Below, one piece after another: positions 44,069-52,552 of a stretch of DNA of 61,569 bases (position 1 is the stretch's first letter; each line of letters begins with the position of its first letter). The notes under the pieces are model-generated. The model worked only from the letters and a program-made list of their open reading frames with translations. It did not search any database and had not been told where the DNA came from. The stretch spans positions 1 to 61,569 of the forward strand of contig NZ_WMBA01000050.1 in assembly GCF_009707865.1 (NCBI RefSeq), in the 5' to 3' direction. Source of the stretch: Amycolatopsis pithecellobii. GTDB lineage: Bacteria; Actinomycetota; Actinomycetes; Mycobacteriales; Pseudonocardiaceae. The translations under genes and the position numbers were made by a program.

Positions 44069-45658
44069 ATGGTCAGCATCTTGCGAATCTGGCGGACGGC
44101 GTTGAGGAGAGTCCATGGTGGATGGTCACGGCGTGCGCTGGGATTCGGCGCTGTCGTGGCCATGTTCGTGGTCGCAGCCTGCGGTGGTGGTGGGGCGGGC
44201 AGTGGTGCATCGCGGGTGCTGAATCTCGCTATGGCGCAAGGTCCGACCAGTCTCGATCCGGCGCAGTTCAACACCGCGTTCAACTGGTATTGGGACCTGG
44301 CCTATGAAACACCGATCAGCATGGCGCCGGACGGAAGCCTGCGGCCGGGACTCGCGACGAACTGGGGGTACGTCGGCGACGGGAACCGGGTATTCGACCT
44401 GACGTTGCGGCCCGATGTGAAGTTCAGCGACGGATCTCCGTTGACCGCCCAGGTGGTCAAGGCGAACCTCGATCGGAACAAGGAAAAGGGAAATCAGGCG
44501 GCAAGCAGGTGGGCCGACAAGACCGTCGACGTGACAGGACCGTTGAGCGTCCGGATCACGAGCGAGAAACCTGACCCCTCGATCCCGTGGTCGCTCACGT
44601 CCACACTGGCCGGCGGGCATGTGGTCAGCGACGGGGGCTTGAACAGCCGAGATCAGCTGGGGACTCACACGCTCGGTGCGGGCCCGTACGTGCTGGACGC
44701 CGCGAGCACAGTCGCGAACGACCACTACACGTACGTCCCGAACCCTGACTACTGGAACAAGAACGATTTCCGCTATGAGCGGGTTGTCATCAAGGTCATG
44801 CCGAACCTCAACTCGGTTCTCAACGCGATGAAGACCGGGGAGATCGATGCGGCTCCGGGCGACTATACCGTGGCCGGTGCCGCGAAGAGCGCGCGACTGA
44901 CGGTGACCTATCAGCCTTCGCTGATGATGGGCCTCGATTTGCTCGACCGCCGCGGAGAAATCGTGCCGGCGCTCGGGGATGTGCGAGTTCGCCAGGCACT
45001 CAACCTGGCCGTGAACCGTGACACCATTTCGTCGGCTCTGTTCGGTGAGTACGGCAAGTCGACCGATCAGACGGTCGTTGTCGGACAGCCTGGCTCCCTG
45101 CCGGCGGCCACTTATCAATATGATCCCGAGAAGGCGAAGAAACTGCTGGCCGACGCGGGTTATGGCAATGGCCTCACGATTCCGACGCTGACCACTTCGT
45201 ACAACGGGCAGAGCAGGGTGGTCCAGGCGATCGCGGCGGACCTGCAGAAGGTCGGCGTGACTCTTGACCTGAAAAACATCGACTACGCCAGTTATTCCGA
45301 TGAATTGCGTTCGCGAAAATACGGAATAGCCGGAATCGGGTTCGGAACGCTGCCGAACATGCACATTCAGGGGCCTACCCTGTATTTGCCGAACGCCGCG
45401 ACCTACAACCCGTTCAAGTCGGCGGACCCGACGATCACCGCCACCTATGACAGGGCCGCCGGTGCTGCGACCGACCAGCAGAGCGCGTTGTTCCAGCAGG
45501 TTCAACGCCAGCTCGTCGACCAGGCTTGGTTCGTATTCGTCACGGCCGCACCGAAGTTCTACTTCGCGCGACAGGGCATCACTGGTCTGGATGTCCCCGC
45601 CGTTCGCCCCTTGGCCAACGCCACGTGGATACGCCCGGCGAGCGGGTCCGGGGCGTAA
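44069..45658 (+). CDS. Oligopeptide-type ABC transporter substrate-binding lipoprotein (SBP family 5)
   Basis: It captures the substrate outside the membrane and delivers it to the permeases. The 529-residue preprotein has a lipoprotein signal with lipobox VAAC (C38). It then shows the SBP_bac_5 features LNLAMAQGPTSLDPAQFNTA, FDLTLRPDVKFSDGSPLTAQ and LGAGPYVLDA, with VRQALNLAVNRDTISSALFG further on. I chose the ATG at 44069, after acgaggtcagtgac. It is first in a four-gene operon with DppB, DppC-D and DppF-like genes. Peptide, opine or other amide-like ligands are possible. Confidence 0.92.
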   Translation: MVSILRIWRTALRRVHGGWSRRALGFGAVVAMFVVAACGGGGAGSGASRVLNLAMAQGPTSLDPAQFNTAFNWYWDLAYETPISMAPDGSLRPGLATNWGYVGDGNRVFDLTLRPDVKFSDGSPLTAQVVKANLDRNKEKGNQAASRWADKTVDVTGPLSVRITSEKPDPSIPWSLTSTLAGGHVVSDGGLNSRDQLGTHTLGAGPYVLDAASTVANDHYTYVPNPDYWNKNDFRYERVVIKVMPNLNSVLNAMKTGEIDAAPGDYTVAGAAKSARLTVTYQPSLMMGLDLLDRRGEIVPALGDVRVRQALNLAVNRDTISSALFGEYGKSTDQTVVVGQPGSLPAATYQYDPEKAKKLLADAGYGNGLTIPTLTTSYNGQSRVVQAIAADLQKVGVTLDLKNIDYASYSDELRSRKYGIAGIGFGTLPNMHIQGPTLYLPNAATYNPFKSADPTITATYDRAAGAATDQQSALFQQVQRQLVDQAWFVFVTAAPKFYFARQGITGLDVPAVRPLANATWIRPASGSGA

Positions 45659-45679
45659 CGTCGAAAAGAGGTTGAAGAC

Positions 45680-46624
45680 ATGGGCCGTCTCGTGGTGAAG
45701 CGTCTCCTGCTGTCGCTGCCGTTGGTTCTCATCGTTTCCATGCTGACCTTTGTCATGCAGTCGCTGGCACCGGGTGATCCCGCGAAACGAATACTGGGCG
45801 ACCAGTACACCCCGGAGCAGTACGCGACCTTGCGGGCGCAGCTCGGGCTCGACGCACCGATCCACGTCCGTTACTGGAATTGGTTGAAAAGTGTGTTCGA
45901 AGGATCGATGGGACAATCGCTGTACAGCCACGAACCCGTGACAACAGTCCTGAATGATCGCGTCGGAGTCACCATCTCCCTGGTTGCCGCGACTTTGGTG
46001 GTTGCCGGTGTCATCGCGATCGGCCTCGGCATCCTCAGCGCTGTTCGCAAGAACGGTGTCCTGGCCCGGGTGGTCGACGTCGTCTCGCTTGCGGGGCACT
46101 CGGTGCCGACGTTCTGGCTCGGGTTGGGGTTGGTGGCTGTTTTCTCGGTGCAGCTGGGGTTGTTCAACTCGGGGGGATACATTCCGCCGGAGCGTTCCCT
46201 GACCGGCTGGGCGTGGAGTCTGATCTTGCCGGTTGCGACCTTGTCGTTCGGGGCCGTCGCCCTGATCGCGAAGCTCACTCGTGATTCGATGCTCGAGGTC
46301 CTGGACCGAGAGTTCATCACCACCCTCAGAGCACGGGGTGTGCCGGAACGCACGATCATCTTCCGGCACGCTTTGCGGAGCGCGGCTATTCCGATTGTGA
46401 CGGCATTGGGTTTGCTTCTCGTCGGATTGCTCAGCGGCACCGTGATTGTCGAGACCGTGTTCGGCTTGCCAGGGCTGGGCGGCGCGGCGGTGCTCGCGAC
46501 GACGAAACAGGATGCGCCGCTGATCCAGGGCGTCGCTGTGTACTTCACACTCATCGTGGTCGTCGTGAATTTGATCATCGACATCTTGTACGCCTGGCTG
46601 AACCCGAAAGCGAGGATCTCATGA
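45680..46624 (+). CDS. ABC transporter permease, DppB type
   Basis: It is one of two channel-forming membrane subunits. The 314-residue protein has the DppB N-terminal pattern (VVKRLLLSLPLVLIVSMLTF; LAPGDPAKRILGDQYTPEQY), six membrane spans and the ATPase-coupling loop around DREFITTLRARGVPERTIIF. It is translationally coupled to the next gene by a 4-bp ATGA overlap. The start is the ATG at 45680, with aaaagaggttgaagac upstream. Confidence 0.93.
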   Translation: MGRLVVKRLLLSLPLVLIVSMLTFVMQSLAPGDPAKRILGDQYTPEQYATLRAQLGLDAPIHVRYWNWLKSVFEGSMGQSLYSHEPVTTVLNDRVGVTISLVAATLVVAGVIAIGLGILSAVRKNGVLARVVDVVSLAGHSVPTFWLGLGLVAVFSVQLGLFNSGGYIPPERSLTGWAWSLILPVATLSFGAVALIAKLTRDSMLEVLDREFITTLRARGVPERTIIFRHALRSAAIPIVTALGLLLVGLLSGTVIVETVFGLPGLGGAAVLATTKQDAPLIQGVAVYFTLIVVVVNLIIDILYAWLNPKARIS

Positions 46625-48576
46625 CGGTTTCCCCGCCGGAAACGGACTCCCCATCGTCGGCCGCCCCTCGCCGGGCGACCATGCTGCACCGGATCCTCCG
46701 GCGTCCGCTCGGCGCGGCAGCCCTGACTCTCTTGGTGTGCCTGGTGGCCGCCGTGTGGGCGGCACCCCTGGTCGCGCCGTACGACCCGCTGGCGCAAGAC
46801 TTGCAGTCGGTTTTCGCCGGACCATCGTTCCAGCACTTGCTCGGTACCGACGATCTCGGCCGTGACGTGCTGAGCCGGCTGCTCTATGGCGGTCAGGTCA
46901 GTTTCATCGGTGTGGCCTATGCGGTCGGAGTGATGCTCCTGTTGGGAGTGCCGCTTGGCCTGTTGGCCGGGTTCGTCGGCGGGCGTGCCGACGCCGTGAT
47001 CCGTTCGATCACGGATATCGTGCTCGCGATTCCGAACATCATGGCGCTGCTCGTCGTGGTGTCGACGTTCGGGCAGAGCCAGGCAGCTGCGATGGTGACG
47101 TTGGGCTTGCTCGGCGCCCCAGGAACCGTCAGGATCGTGCGGGCGGCGACGATAGCCGTACGCAAGGATCTCTACGTCACGGCGGCTCGCGTGTACGGCC
47201 TCTCGACGTTCCAGACGATGGTCAGGCATATCTTGCCGAGAATTTCCGGTCCCATCATCGTCAAGGCCTCCCTGTTCGCGGGAGCGGCCTTGCTCACCGA
47301 GTCCAGCTTGGCGTTTCTCGGGCTGGGCGTGCAGGAACCACAACCCACTTGGGGCGGCATGATCAGCAGCGCATCGCTGTACCTGAGCGACCACAGCTGG
47401 GAGATCGTGCCGCCCGGTCTCACCATCGCGCTGACCGTGCTGGCGTTCGGGCTTGTCGGGGACGCATTACGTGACGCACGAGGCCCGGTGACGGCGAGCA
47501 AGGTGCGACGCCGTGCCCGGCCGATTGTTGACCGGGGCACGGACAACACTCGAGATCTCGGGTCCGAGAACAACGCGCCGCTCTCGCCTGACGCTTGTTT
47601 GGCCGTCCGGCACCTCACCGTCGATTTCACAACTCCTGAGGGCCGCCGGACGGTCGTGGAGGACGTGGGATTCGAGATCGGTTACGGGGAGACAGTTGGA
47701 CTGGTCGGCGAGTCCGGTTGCGGAAAGAGCATCACAGGGCGTGCACTCCTCGGTCTCCTGCCGGCCGGGGGAGAAGTGGTGCGGGGAGAATGCCGGTTCG
47801 AGGGAAAGGACCTGTTTCGGCTCGGTAGAGCGGAGATCGGCCGGCTTCGCGGCCGGCGTATCGGGTTGATCGCACAGGAACCGATCGCGAGCCTCGATCC
47901 CAACTTCACCGTGGGCAACCAGATCGCCCAAGTCTTGCGCCGGCACGACAAGATGACACGCCGCGCGGCCAAGGCACGCGTGGTGGAGTTGCTTCGTCAG
48001 GTGGAGATGCCCGACCCGGAGGGCGTCGCGCGGAAGTACCCTCACCAGCTGTCTGGAGGTATGGCACAGCGGGTTTCCATCGCCGGCTCGCTGGCCGCCG
48101 AGCCCGCACTGCTGATCGCCGACGAACCGACGACCGCGCTCGATGTCACCGTCCAAGCCGAAATCTTGAAGCTGTTGCGAAGGATCCAGCAGGACACTGG
48201 CATGGCGATTCTCCTGATCACCCACGACTGGGGGGTCGTCGCCGACATGTGCAGCAGAGCGATCGTCATGTACGCCGGTCAAGTGGTTGAATCCAGTGAG
48301 GTCCGCACCGTTTTCCGTGAACCACGCCATCCCTACACCAACGGGCTCCTTCTTTCGAATCCCCATGGCGCTCAGAAGGGGTTACCACTGCCGGCCATCG
48401 CCGGCACGGTGCCGGCTCCGGAGAATTGGCCGACGGGCTGCCGGTTCCACCCGCGTTGCCACATGAGTACCGCGGACTGCGCGGCTGGGCGCATCCCGCT
48501 GTTGGAGCCAAGCGCCGGTCATCGAACCCGGTGCATTCATCACGAGGACCTGAAGCGGGAGGCGATCCTTCGATGA
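46621..48576 (+). CDS. Fused ABC permease (DppC type) and ATPase (DppD type)
   Basis: The 651-residue protein joins two subunits usually made separately. Residues about 20-290 form a DppC-type permease (APLVAPYDPLAQDLQSVF; TDDLGRDVLSRLLYGGQVSF; EPQPTWGGMISSA). After a linker of about 30 residues, residues about 325-651 form the ATPase: Walker A GESGCGKS (about 363), signature LSGGMAQRV and Walker B LIADEPTTALD. The C-terminal oligopeptide motif CRFHPRCHMSTADCA follows. No stop or frame change occurs between the halves. It overlaps both neighbours by 4 bp. Such fusions exist in actinobacteria but are a minority. Confidence 0.92.
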   Translation: MTVSPPETDSPSSAAPRRATMLHRILRRPLGAAALTLLVCLVAAVWAAPLVAPYDPLAQDLQSVFAGPSFQHLLGTDDLGRDVLSRLLYGGQVSFIGVAYAVGVMLLLGVPLGLLAGFVGGRADAVIRSITDIVLAIPNIMALLVVVSTFGQSQAAAMVTLGLLGAPGTVRIVRAATIAVRKDLYVTAARVYGLSTFQTMVRHILPRISGPIIVKASLFAGAALLTESSLAFLGLGVQEPQPTWGGMISSASLYLSDHSWEIVPPGLTIALTVLAFGLVGDALRDARGPVTASKVRRRARPIVDRGTDNTRDLGSENNAPLSPDACLAVRHLTVDFTTPEGRRTVVEDVGFEIGYGETVGLVGESGCGKSITGRALLGLLPAGGEVVRGECRFEGKDLFRLGRAEIGRLRGRRIGLIAQEPIASLDPNFTVGNQIAQVLRRHDKMTRRAAKARVVELLRQVEMPDPEGVARKYPHQLSGGMAQRVSIAGSLAAEPALLIADEPTTALDVTVQAEILKLLRRIQQDTGMAILLITHDWGVVADMCSRAIVMYAGQVVESSEVRTVFREPRHPYTNGLLLSNPHGAQKGLPLPAIAGTVPAPENWPTGCRFHPRCHMSTADCAAGRIPLLEPSAGHRTRCIHHEDLKREAILR

Positions 48577-49403
48577 GCGCAGACCTGCTGCGACTCGACA
48601 ATGTCATTGTCGACTATCAAATCGGCCGGCGGAAGCGCCAGTTTCGTGCCGTCTCCGGTGTCAGTATGAATATCGGGGCCGGCGAAACATTGGGGCTCGT
48701 GGGCGAATCAGGCTCGGGCAAGAGCACGGTGGGAAATGCGATCTTGGGTTTGGTGCCCCTGTCTTCCGGCAGCATCGCATTCGACGGTCGCGACATCACG
48801 CGAGCAAATCGTGCCGAGCGCCGTCTCCTCAGCAGGGACTTGCAGGTTGTGTTCCAGGACCCGTACAGCTCCCTCAATCCCGCCAGGACCATCGGGAAAA
48901 CGCTTGCGGAGCCGCTCTTCGTTCACGAGAAACTCAGCCGTCACGAAGCGAGCAAGAGGATTGCGACGGCGCTTTCCAAGGTCGGCCTTCCACCGGAGGT
49001 AGCCGACCGCTATCCGACGCAGTTTTCCGGAGGGCAGCGACAACGAATTGCCATTGCCCGCGCACTCATTCTGTCACCGAAACTGATCGTGTGTGACGAA
49101 GCCGTGAGCGCGCTGGACCTGTCCGTTCAAGCACAAGTGCTCAACCTCCTCGTCGAGTTGCAGCACGACCTGTCGCTGAGCTACTTGTTCATATCGCATG
49201 ACCTGGAGGTTGTGCGGTACGTGGCGCACCGCGTCGCCGTCATGCGTCGCGGTGAGATCGTCGAAGAGGGACCGGCCGAGCGGGTTTACCAGGAGCCGAA
49301 ACACGTTTATACCAGGGCATTGCTGGCGGCGGCACCTGCACCCGATCCTGACGAGCAGGAGCGTCGGCGTCCACTTGCGATGGGTTGCAGCGGCAAGCTC
49401 TGA
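48573..49403 (+). CDS. ABC transporter ATPase, DppF type
   Basis: It is the second ATPase of the importer. The 276-residue protein has Walker A GESGSGKST, the VFQDPYSSLNPARTIG Q-loop region, signature FSGGQRQR and Walker B IVCDEAVSALD; the usual DEPTS is replaced by DEAVS, as in many DppF proteins. I chose the ATG at 48573, overlapping the stop of the fused gene; the frame also opens at 48426. It lacks the C-terminal HPRC motif seen in the fused partner. Confidence 0.92.
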   Translation: MSADLLRLDNVIVDYQIGRRKRQFRAVSGVSMNIGAGETLGLVGESGSGKSTVGNAILGLVPLSSGSIAFDGRDITRANRAERRLLSRDLQVVFQDPYSSLNPARTIGKTLAEPLFVHEKLSRHEASKRIATALSKVGLPPEVADRYPTQFSGGQRQRIAIARALILSPKLIVCDEAVSALDLSVQAQVLNLLVELQHDLSLSYLFISHDLEVVRYVAHRVAVMRRGEIVEEGPAERVYQEPKHVYTRALLAAAPAPDPDEQERRRPLAMGCSGKL

Positions 49404-49473
49404 TTCCCCCTCGACTTGCACATCGCCCCCCCAGCCCGGGCCTGAAGTTCTCCGTTCCCTGCGGCACCCCTTC

Positions 49474-49496
49474 CGATACGGTACACTTCCGTATCG
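49474..49496. promoter_or_regulatory. Palindromic TetR-type operator upstream of the alcohol dehydrogenase gene
   Basis: CGATACGG-tacactt-CCGTATCG is a perfect inverted repeat with 8-bp arms, 31 bp before the ATG of the alcohol dehydrogenase gene. Alternating AT/GC palindromes of this kind are typical targets of small TetR regulators. The TetR gene two positions away is the probable partner. Confidence 0.7.
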
Positions 49497-49527
49497 TAAG
49501 TTATCGCGACTCTCGGAAGGAGCAGGC

Positions 49528-50544
49528 ATGCAGGTCGAGGCGTTTGCGGCGATGAAGGCCGGAGGTCCGCTCGAGTCGTATCGATACGACAGTGGGCCGC
49601 TGGGGGCGGAGGAGGTCGACGTCCGGGTCACTCACTGCGGCATCTGCCACACCGATGTCGACATCATCGACGACCACCACGGGATCGGTCGCTTTCCCGC
49701 CGTGGCAGGGCATGAGGCCATCGGCGTGGTGGAAGCGGTCGGCGATGGCGTCGACACTGCCCGGATCAAGGTGGGGGACCGGGTCGGCGTGGGTGCCATC
49801 GCCGGGTCGTGTATGCGATGCACCACCTGCATCGCGGGGCGCACGCAGTTCTGCGCGCACCGCGACGACACCGTCTTGCGCGGTGTCGGGGGCGGCTTCG
49901 CTCGCTATGTCCGGGCCAGCCAGTGGCGGCACGTTCAGCCGATCCCGGACGCCATTCCCTCGGCTGAGGCGGCGCCGCTGTTGTGTGCCGGCGCCACGGT
50001 ATTCGCGCCGATCCTCCGCTACGGCGTCCGGCCGACCGACCAGGTCGCAGTGGTCGGCCTCGGCGGTCTCGGTCACCTCGCCGTGCAGTTCCTGGCCAAG
50101 TGGGGCTGCGAGGTGACCGTGATATCCCGGTCCCGCAACAAGGAACAGGACGCCTATTCGCTGGGCGCGACCGATTTCGTCGCCTCCGGTACGCCGGGCG
50201 AACTGGAGGCGGCGGCCGGACGATTCGATTTCGTGTTGTCGACGGTCACCGCGGATCTGCCCTGGGGAGATTACCTCGACACATTGCGCCCCGGTGGCAC
50301 GCTGTGCTTCGTCGGTGTCCCGCCCTCGTCGATCACCGTGTCCGCGATGAACCTGCTGCCCAATGCCAAGACGATCGGCAGCGGGATTCCCGGTGGTATC
50401 GAGGACACTCGCCAGATGCTGGCCTTCGCCGGACGGCACGATATCCGGTCACAGGTGCAGACGTATTCCCTTCCGGACCTCGACAAGGCGCTCGACAGTG
50501 TGCGCGAGGGCAGTGCCCGCTATCGCGCCGTTCTCGAGCTGTGA
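49528..50544 (+). CDS. Zinc-dependent alcohol dehydrogenase
   Basis: It is a medium-chain NAD(P)-dependent alcohol dehydrogenase. The 338-residue protein has the catalytic zinc region CGICHTDVDIID, GHEAIGVVEAVGDGV, four structural-zinc cysteines (SCMRCTTCIAGRTQFCAH) and the Rossmann motif VVGLGGLGHLAVQFLA. The cinnamyl-alcohol/YahK-like subgroup is suggested by the CGICHTD pattern. The ATG at 49528 follows ggaaggagcaggc. The upstream palindrome implies TetR control. It is followed by the tetR gene after 25 bp. The substrate is unknown. Confidence 0.9.
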   Translation: MQVEAFAAMKAGGPLESYRYDSGPLGAEEVDVRVTHCGICHTDVDIIDDHHGIGRFPAVAGHEAIGVVEAVGDGVDTARIKVGDRVGVGAIAGSCMRCTTCIAGRTQFCAHRDDTVLRGVGGGFARYVRASQWRHVQPIPDAIPSAEAAPLLCAGATVFAPILRYGVRPTDQVAVVGLGGLGHLAVQFLAKWGCEVTVISRSRNKEQDAYSLGATDFVASGTPGELEAAAGRFDFVLSTVTADLPWGDYLDTLRPGGTLCFVGVPPSSITVSAMNLLPNAKTIGSGIPGGIEDTRQMLAFAGRHDIRSQVQTYSLPDLDKALDSVREGSARYRAVLEL

Positions 50545-50547
50545 CGT

Positions 50548-50571
50548 ACGACGAGTTATCGTTTTCGTCGT
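50548..50571. promoter_or_regulatory. Inverted repeat at the start of the tetR gene
   Basis: ACGACGA (50548-50554) and TCGTCGT (50565-50571) are perfect inverted repeats 10 bp apart; the right arm overlaps the GTG start of tetR. It may be an autoregulatory operator, but its sequence differs from the palindrome at 49474. Confidence 0.45.
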
Positions 50572-51151
50572 GACGACGGGACGACCACGAGACCCGCACC
50601 GCGACAAGGCGATACTCACCGCGGCCAGGGAACTCATCGCCGAGCGCGGCTATGCGGGTCTGTCGATCGAAGGCGTCGCCGCGAGGGCCGGGACGGGGAA
50701 GACCACCATCTACCGGCGGTGGCGCGAAAAGCGTGAGCTGGTCCTCGCGGCGATGGACGACTACGTCGGTCACAACGACGCGGCGACCGAGGACACCGGA
50801 TCGCTGCGGGGTGATCTCCTCGCCTACGGGCGCAGGCTCGCCACGCTGTTCAACGGATTCGACGGGCGCTTTTTCCTCGGTCTCATGCAGGGCTACACCG
50901 CGGATCCGAGTTTCGCCGAAGCGGTCGTACGGAACAGCGCCAGCGGGATACACCTCCCGCCGGCGGTCATCCAACGGGCCGTCGAACGCGGTGAGCTCTC
51001 CGGCCCGGTCGATCACCAGCTGTTCGAGGAGATCGTGCCGGCGCTGGTCATCATGAGACTGATGCGGGGCCAGTCGCTGGACGGCAAGTTCGTCGACCAT
51101 GTCATCGACGACATCGTGCTGCCGGCCTTCGAGAAGGCCGGCAGCGCATAG
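50570..51151 (+). CDS. TetR-family transcriptional regulator
   Basis: The 193-residue protein has the TetR DNA-binding domain (AILTAARELIAERGYAGLSI; AARAGTGKTTIYRRWREKRE) and a ligand-binding C-terminal domain of the TetR_C_16/AcrR style. The GTG at 50570 was chosen because the helix-turn-helix then starts at residue 13, as expected. It lies downstream of the alcohol dehydrogenase gene on the same strand and probably represses it through the palindrome at 49474. It converges on the SnoaL-like gene, with 3 bp between stops. Confidence 0.9.
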   Translation: MTTGRPRDPHRDKAILTAARELIAERGYAGLSIEGVAARAGTGKTTIYRRWREKRELVLAAMDDYVGHNDAATEDTGSLRGDLLAYGRRLATLFNGFDGRFFLGLMQGYTADPSFAEAVVRNSASGIHLPPAVIQRAVERGELSGPVDHQLFEEIVPALVIMRLMRGQSLDGKFVDHVIDDIVLPAFEKAGSA

Positions 51152-51154
51152 GCC

Positions 51155-51748
51155 TTACCCGGCCGGAAGGGGCTTCCCGTCCAACCAGTCGCGGCCGTTC
51201 GCGTAGAGCGCCTCCACTTCCGGACCGCGGAGGCCGGGGACATCGGTGTACACGTTCATCCCCGCCTTGCGCTGGCAGAAAAGCAGATGCCGGCAGCCGT
51301 ACGGAAAAGCCGCCAGCGCTTCGTGATCGAGCCGCGGCGCCCGGCCGGGCGTCACGGGATCGATCCTGTCCTTCTCATAGACCGGCTCGCGGAGCACGAT
51401 TCGCCACGCTCCGTCGCGGCGCTCGAAGAAGTCGTAGAACCGCCCGACGCAGGTGACGTCGACCTCGGCGTCGTCCAACGTAAGCCGTTGGGAGATGGAC
51501 ATCTTCGTCTGTGCGACAGCACGCGAGCCGGACACTTCGATCGCCGATCCGCCGAGAAAATGATGCACCATCACGCCCTTGTCGAAGCCCGTGCGCGAGG
51601 CGTTGACGAAATCGTCGGCTGATCCCCGGAACCAGGTCGTTTTCATGCGGCCGTCGTCATGCCACGTGGACCGAAGCTGCTCCCAAGCACCGGCGTCGCG
51701 CCACACGGCCCATCCTTCGATGACAGCACGGATCTCGGAACTGTCCAT
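51155..51748 (-). CDS. SnoaL-like (NTF2-fold) protein
   Basis: NTF2-fold proteins include ketosteroid isomerases, small hydrolases and dioxygenase beta subunits. The 197-residue protein has VIEGWAVWRDAGAWEQLRST, MVHHFLGGSAIEVSGSRAVA and the barrel strand CVGRFYDFFERRDGAWRIVL. An unusually long C-terminal part (about residues 125-197, GCRHLLFCQRKAGMNVYTDV) follows. The ATG is preceded by gacaaggagtcctga. It lies 15 bp downstream of the GntR gene on the same strand, so the two form an operon. The reaction is unknown. Confidence 0.85.
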   Translation of the reverse strand: MDSSEIRAVIEGWAVWRDAGAWEQLRSTWHDDGRMKTTWFRGSADDFVNASRTGFDKGVMVHHFLGGSAIEVSGSRAVAQTKMSISQRLTLDDAEVDVTCVGRFYDFFERRDGAWRIVLREPVYEKDRIDPVTPGRAPRLDHEALAAFPYGCRHLLFCQRKAGMNVYTDVPGLRGPEVEALYANGRDWLDGKPLPAG

Positions 51749-51763
51749 TCAGGACTCCTTGTC

Positions 51764-52435
51764 TCATGGCGCCAGTACGCCCGAATCGAGAACGTCGTCT
51801 GTGGTCCGGCGCAGGTGCCGTTCGAGGGATTCGACCGCCAGCGGATCCCGGGAGGTCGCCAGCCGCATCAGTTCGCGATGTTCGGCCGGAATGTCACGCT
51901 CGGCGAACCGGGAACCACCCTCCGACAGCTGCCGGTAGAGCTCGGCTCCGTCGCGCAGAGAGTTCGTCAGCGCGAGCATCCGGGGGTTCGGGCACGCGGA
52001 CACCAAAGCGATGTGGAACGCGGCGTGCGCATCGCTCCAGGCCTGGGTGGTCCCGGGTTCGCCAGCCAGCGTGAACGTCGCGCGTTCCAGCACATGGTGC
52101 GTGGAGACGACCGCGGCCTCCCATTCCACGTCCCCGTGCTCGATCGAAAGACGCAGCGCCTCGCCTTCGAGCAGGACGCGAAGATCGGTGATCGCGATCA
52201 GGTCCGAACGCGAGATGCTGACCACGCGGAAGCCTTGATTCGGGCTGAGCTCGGCCAGGTTGTTTTCCGCGAGCCGGGTGAGCGCCTCACGCACCAAGGA
52301 CTGGCTCGCGTCGTACTTCGCCGCCAGCGCGGCCAGGCGCAGCGGTTCCCCGGGGGCGAGTTCGCCGCGCAGAATCGCTGATCTCAAGAGGTCGTGCATC
52401 CGTGCCGCACGCGTCGTCGGTTTGGTTGGCGCCAC
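51764..52435 (-). CDS. GntR-family regulator, FCD subfamily (third copy)
   Basis: The protein of about 223 residues has a winged helix-turn-helix (RMHDLLRSAILRGELAPGEP; YDASQSLVREALTRLAENNL) and an FCD domain (AHAAFHIALVSACPNPRMLA; EHRELMRLATSRDPLAVESL). I chose the GTG at 52435; another GTG at 52459 would add eight residues with a less typical start. It is divergent from the VOC-dioxygenase operon, with a palindromic AT-rich site between them, so it probably controls that operon. Confidence 0.88.
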   Translation of the reverse strand: MAPTKPTTRAARMHDLLRSAILRGELAPGEPLRLAALAAKYDASQSLVREALTRLAENNLAELSPNQGFRVVSISRSDLIAITDLRVLLEGEALRLSIEHGDVEWEAAVVSTHHVLERATFTLAGEPGTTQAWSDAHAAFHIALVSACPNPRMLALTNSLRDGAELYRQLSEGGSRFAERDIPAEHRELMRLATSRDPLAVESLERHLRRTTDDVLDSGVLAP

Positions 52436-52459
52436 AGCGGCAACGTACCACATCCACAT

Positions 52460-52484
52460 GAATCAGCTAGATTCTCAAAAATCT
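52460..52484. promoter_or_regulatory. Overlapping palindromes in the divergent GntR/VOC promoter
   Basis: GAATC-agcta-GATTC (52460-52474) and AGATT-ctcaaa-AATCT (52469-52484) are two perfect inverted repeats sharing six bases, in a locally AT-rich stretch. They fit a binding site for the adjacent FCD-GntR regulator. Confidence 0.6.
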
Positions 52485-52552
52485 ATTGCATCTTCGTGAA
52501 TCATCGGACATGCTCGGGCCACTCAACGACGAGGCCCCGAGGAGGTGGTCCC

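Noticed and set aside
44126..47394. Two long minus-strand open frames opposite the peptide importer
   Set aside because: They are low-complexity shadows of SBP, permease and ATPase genes that carry all the expected motifs.
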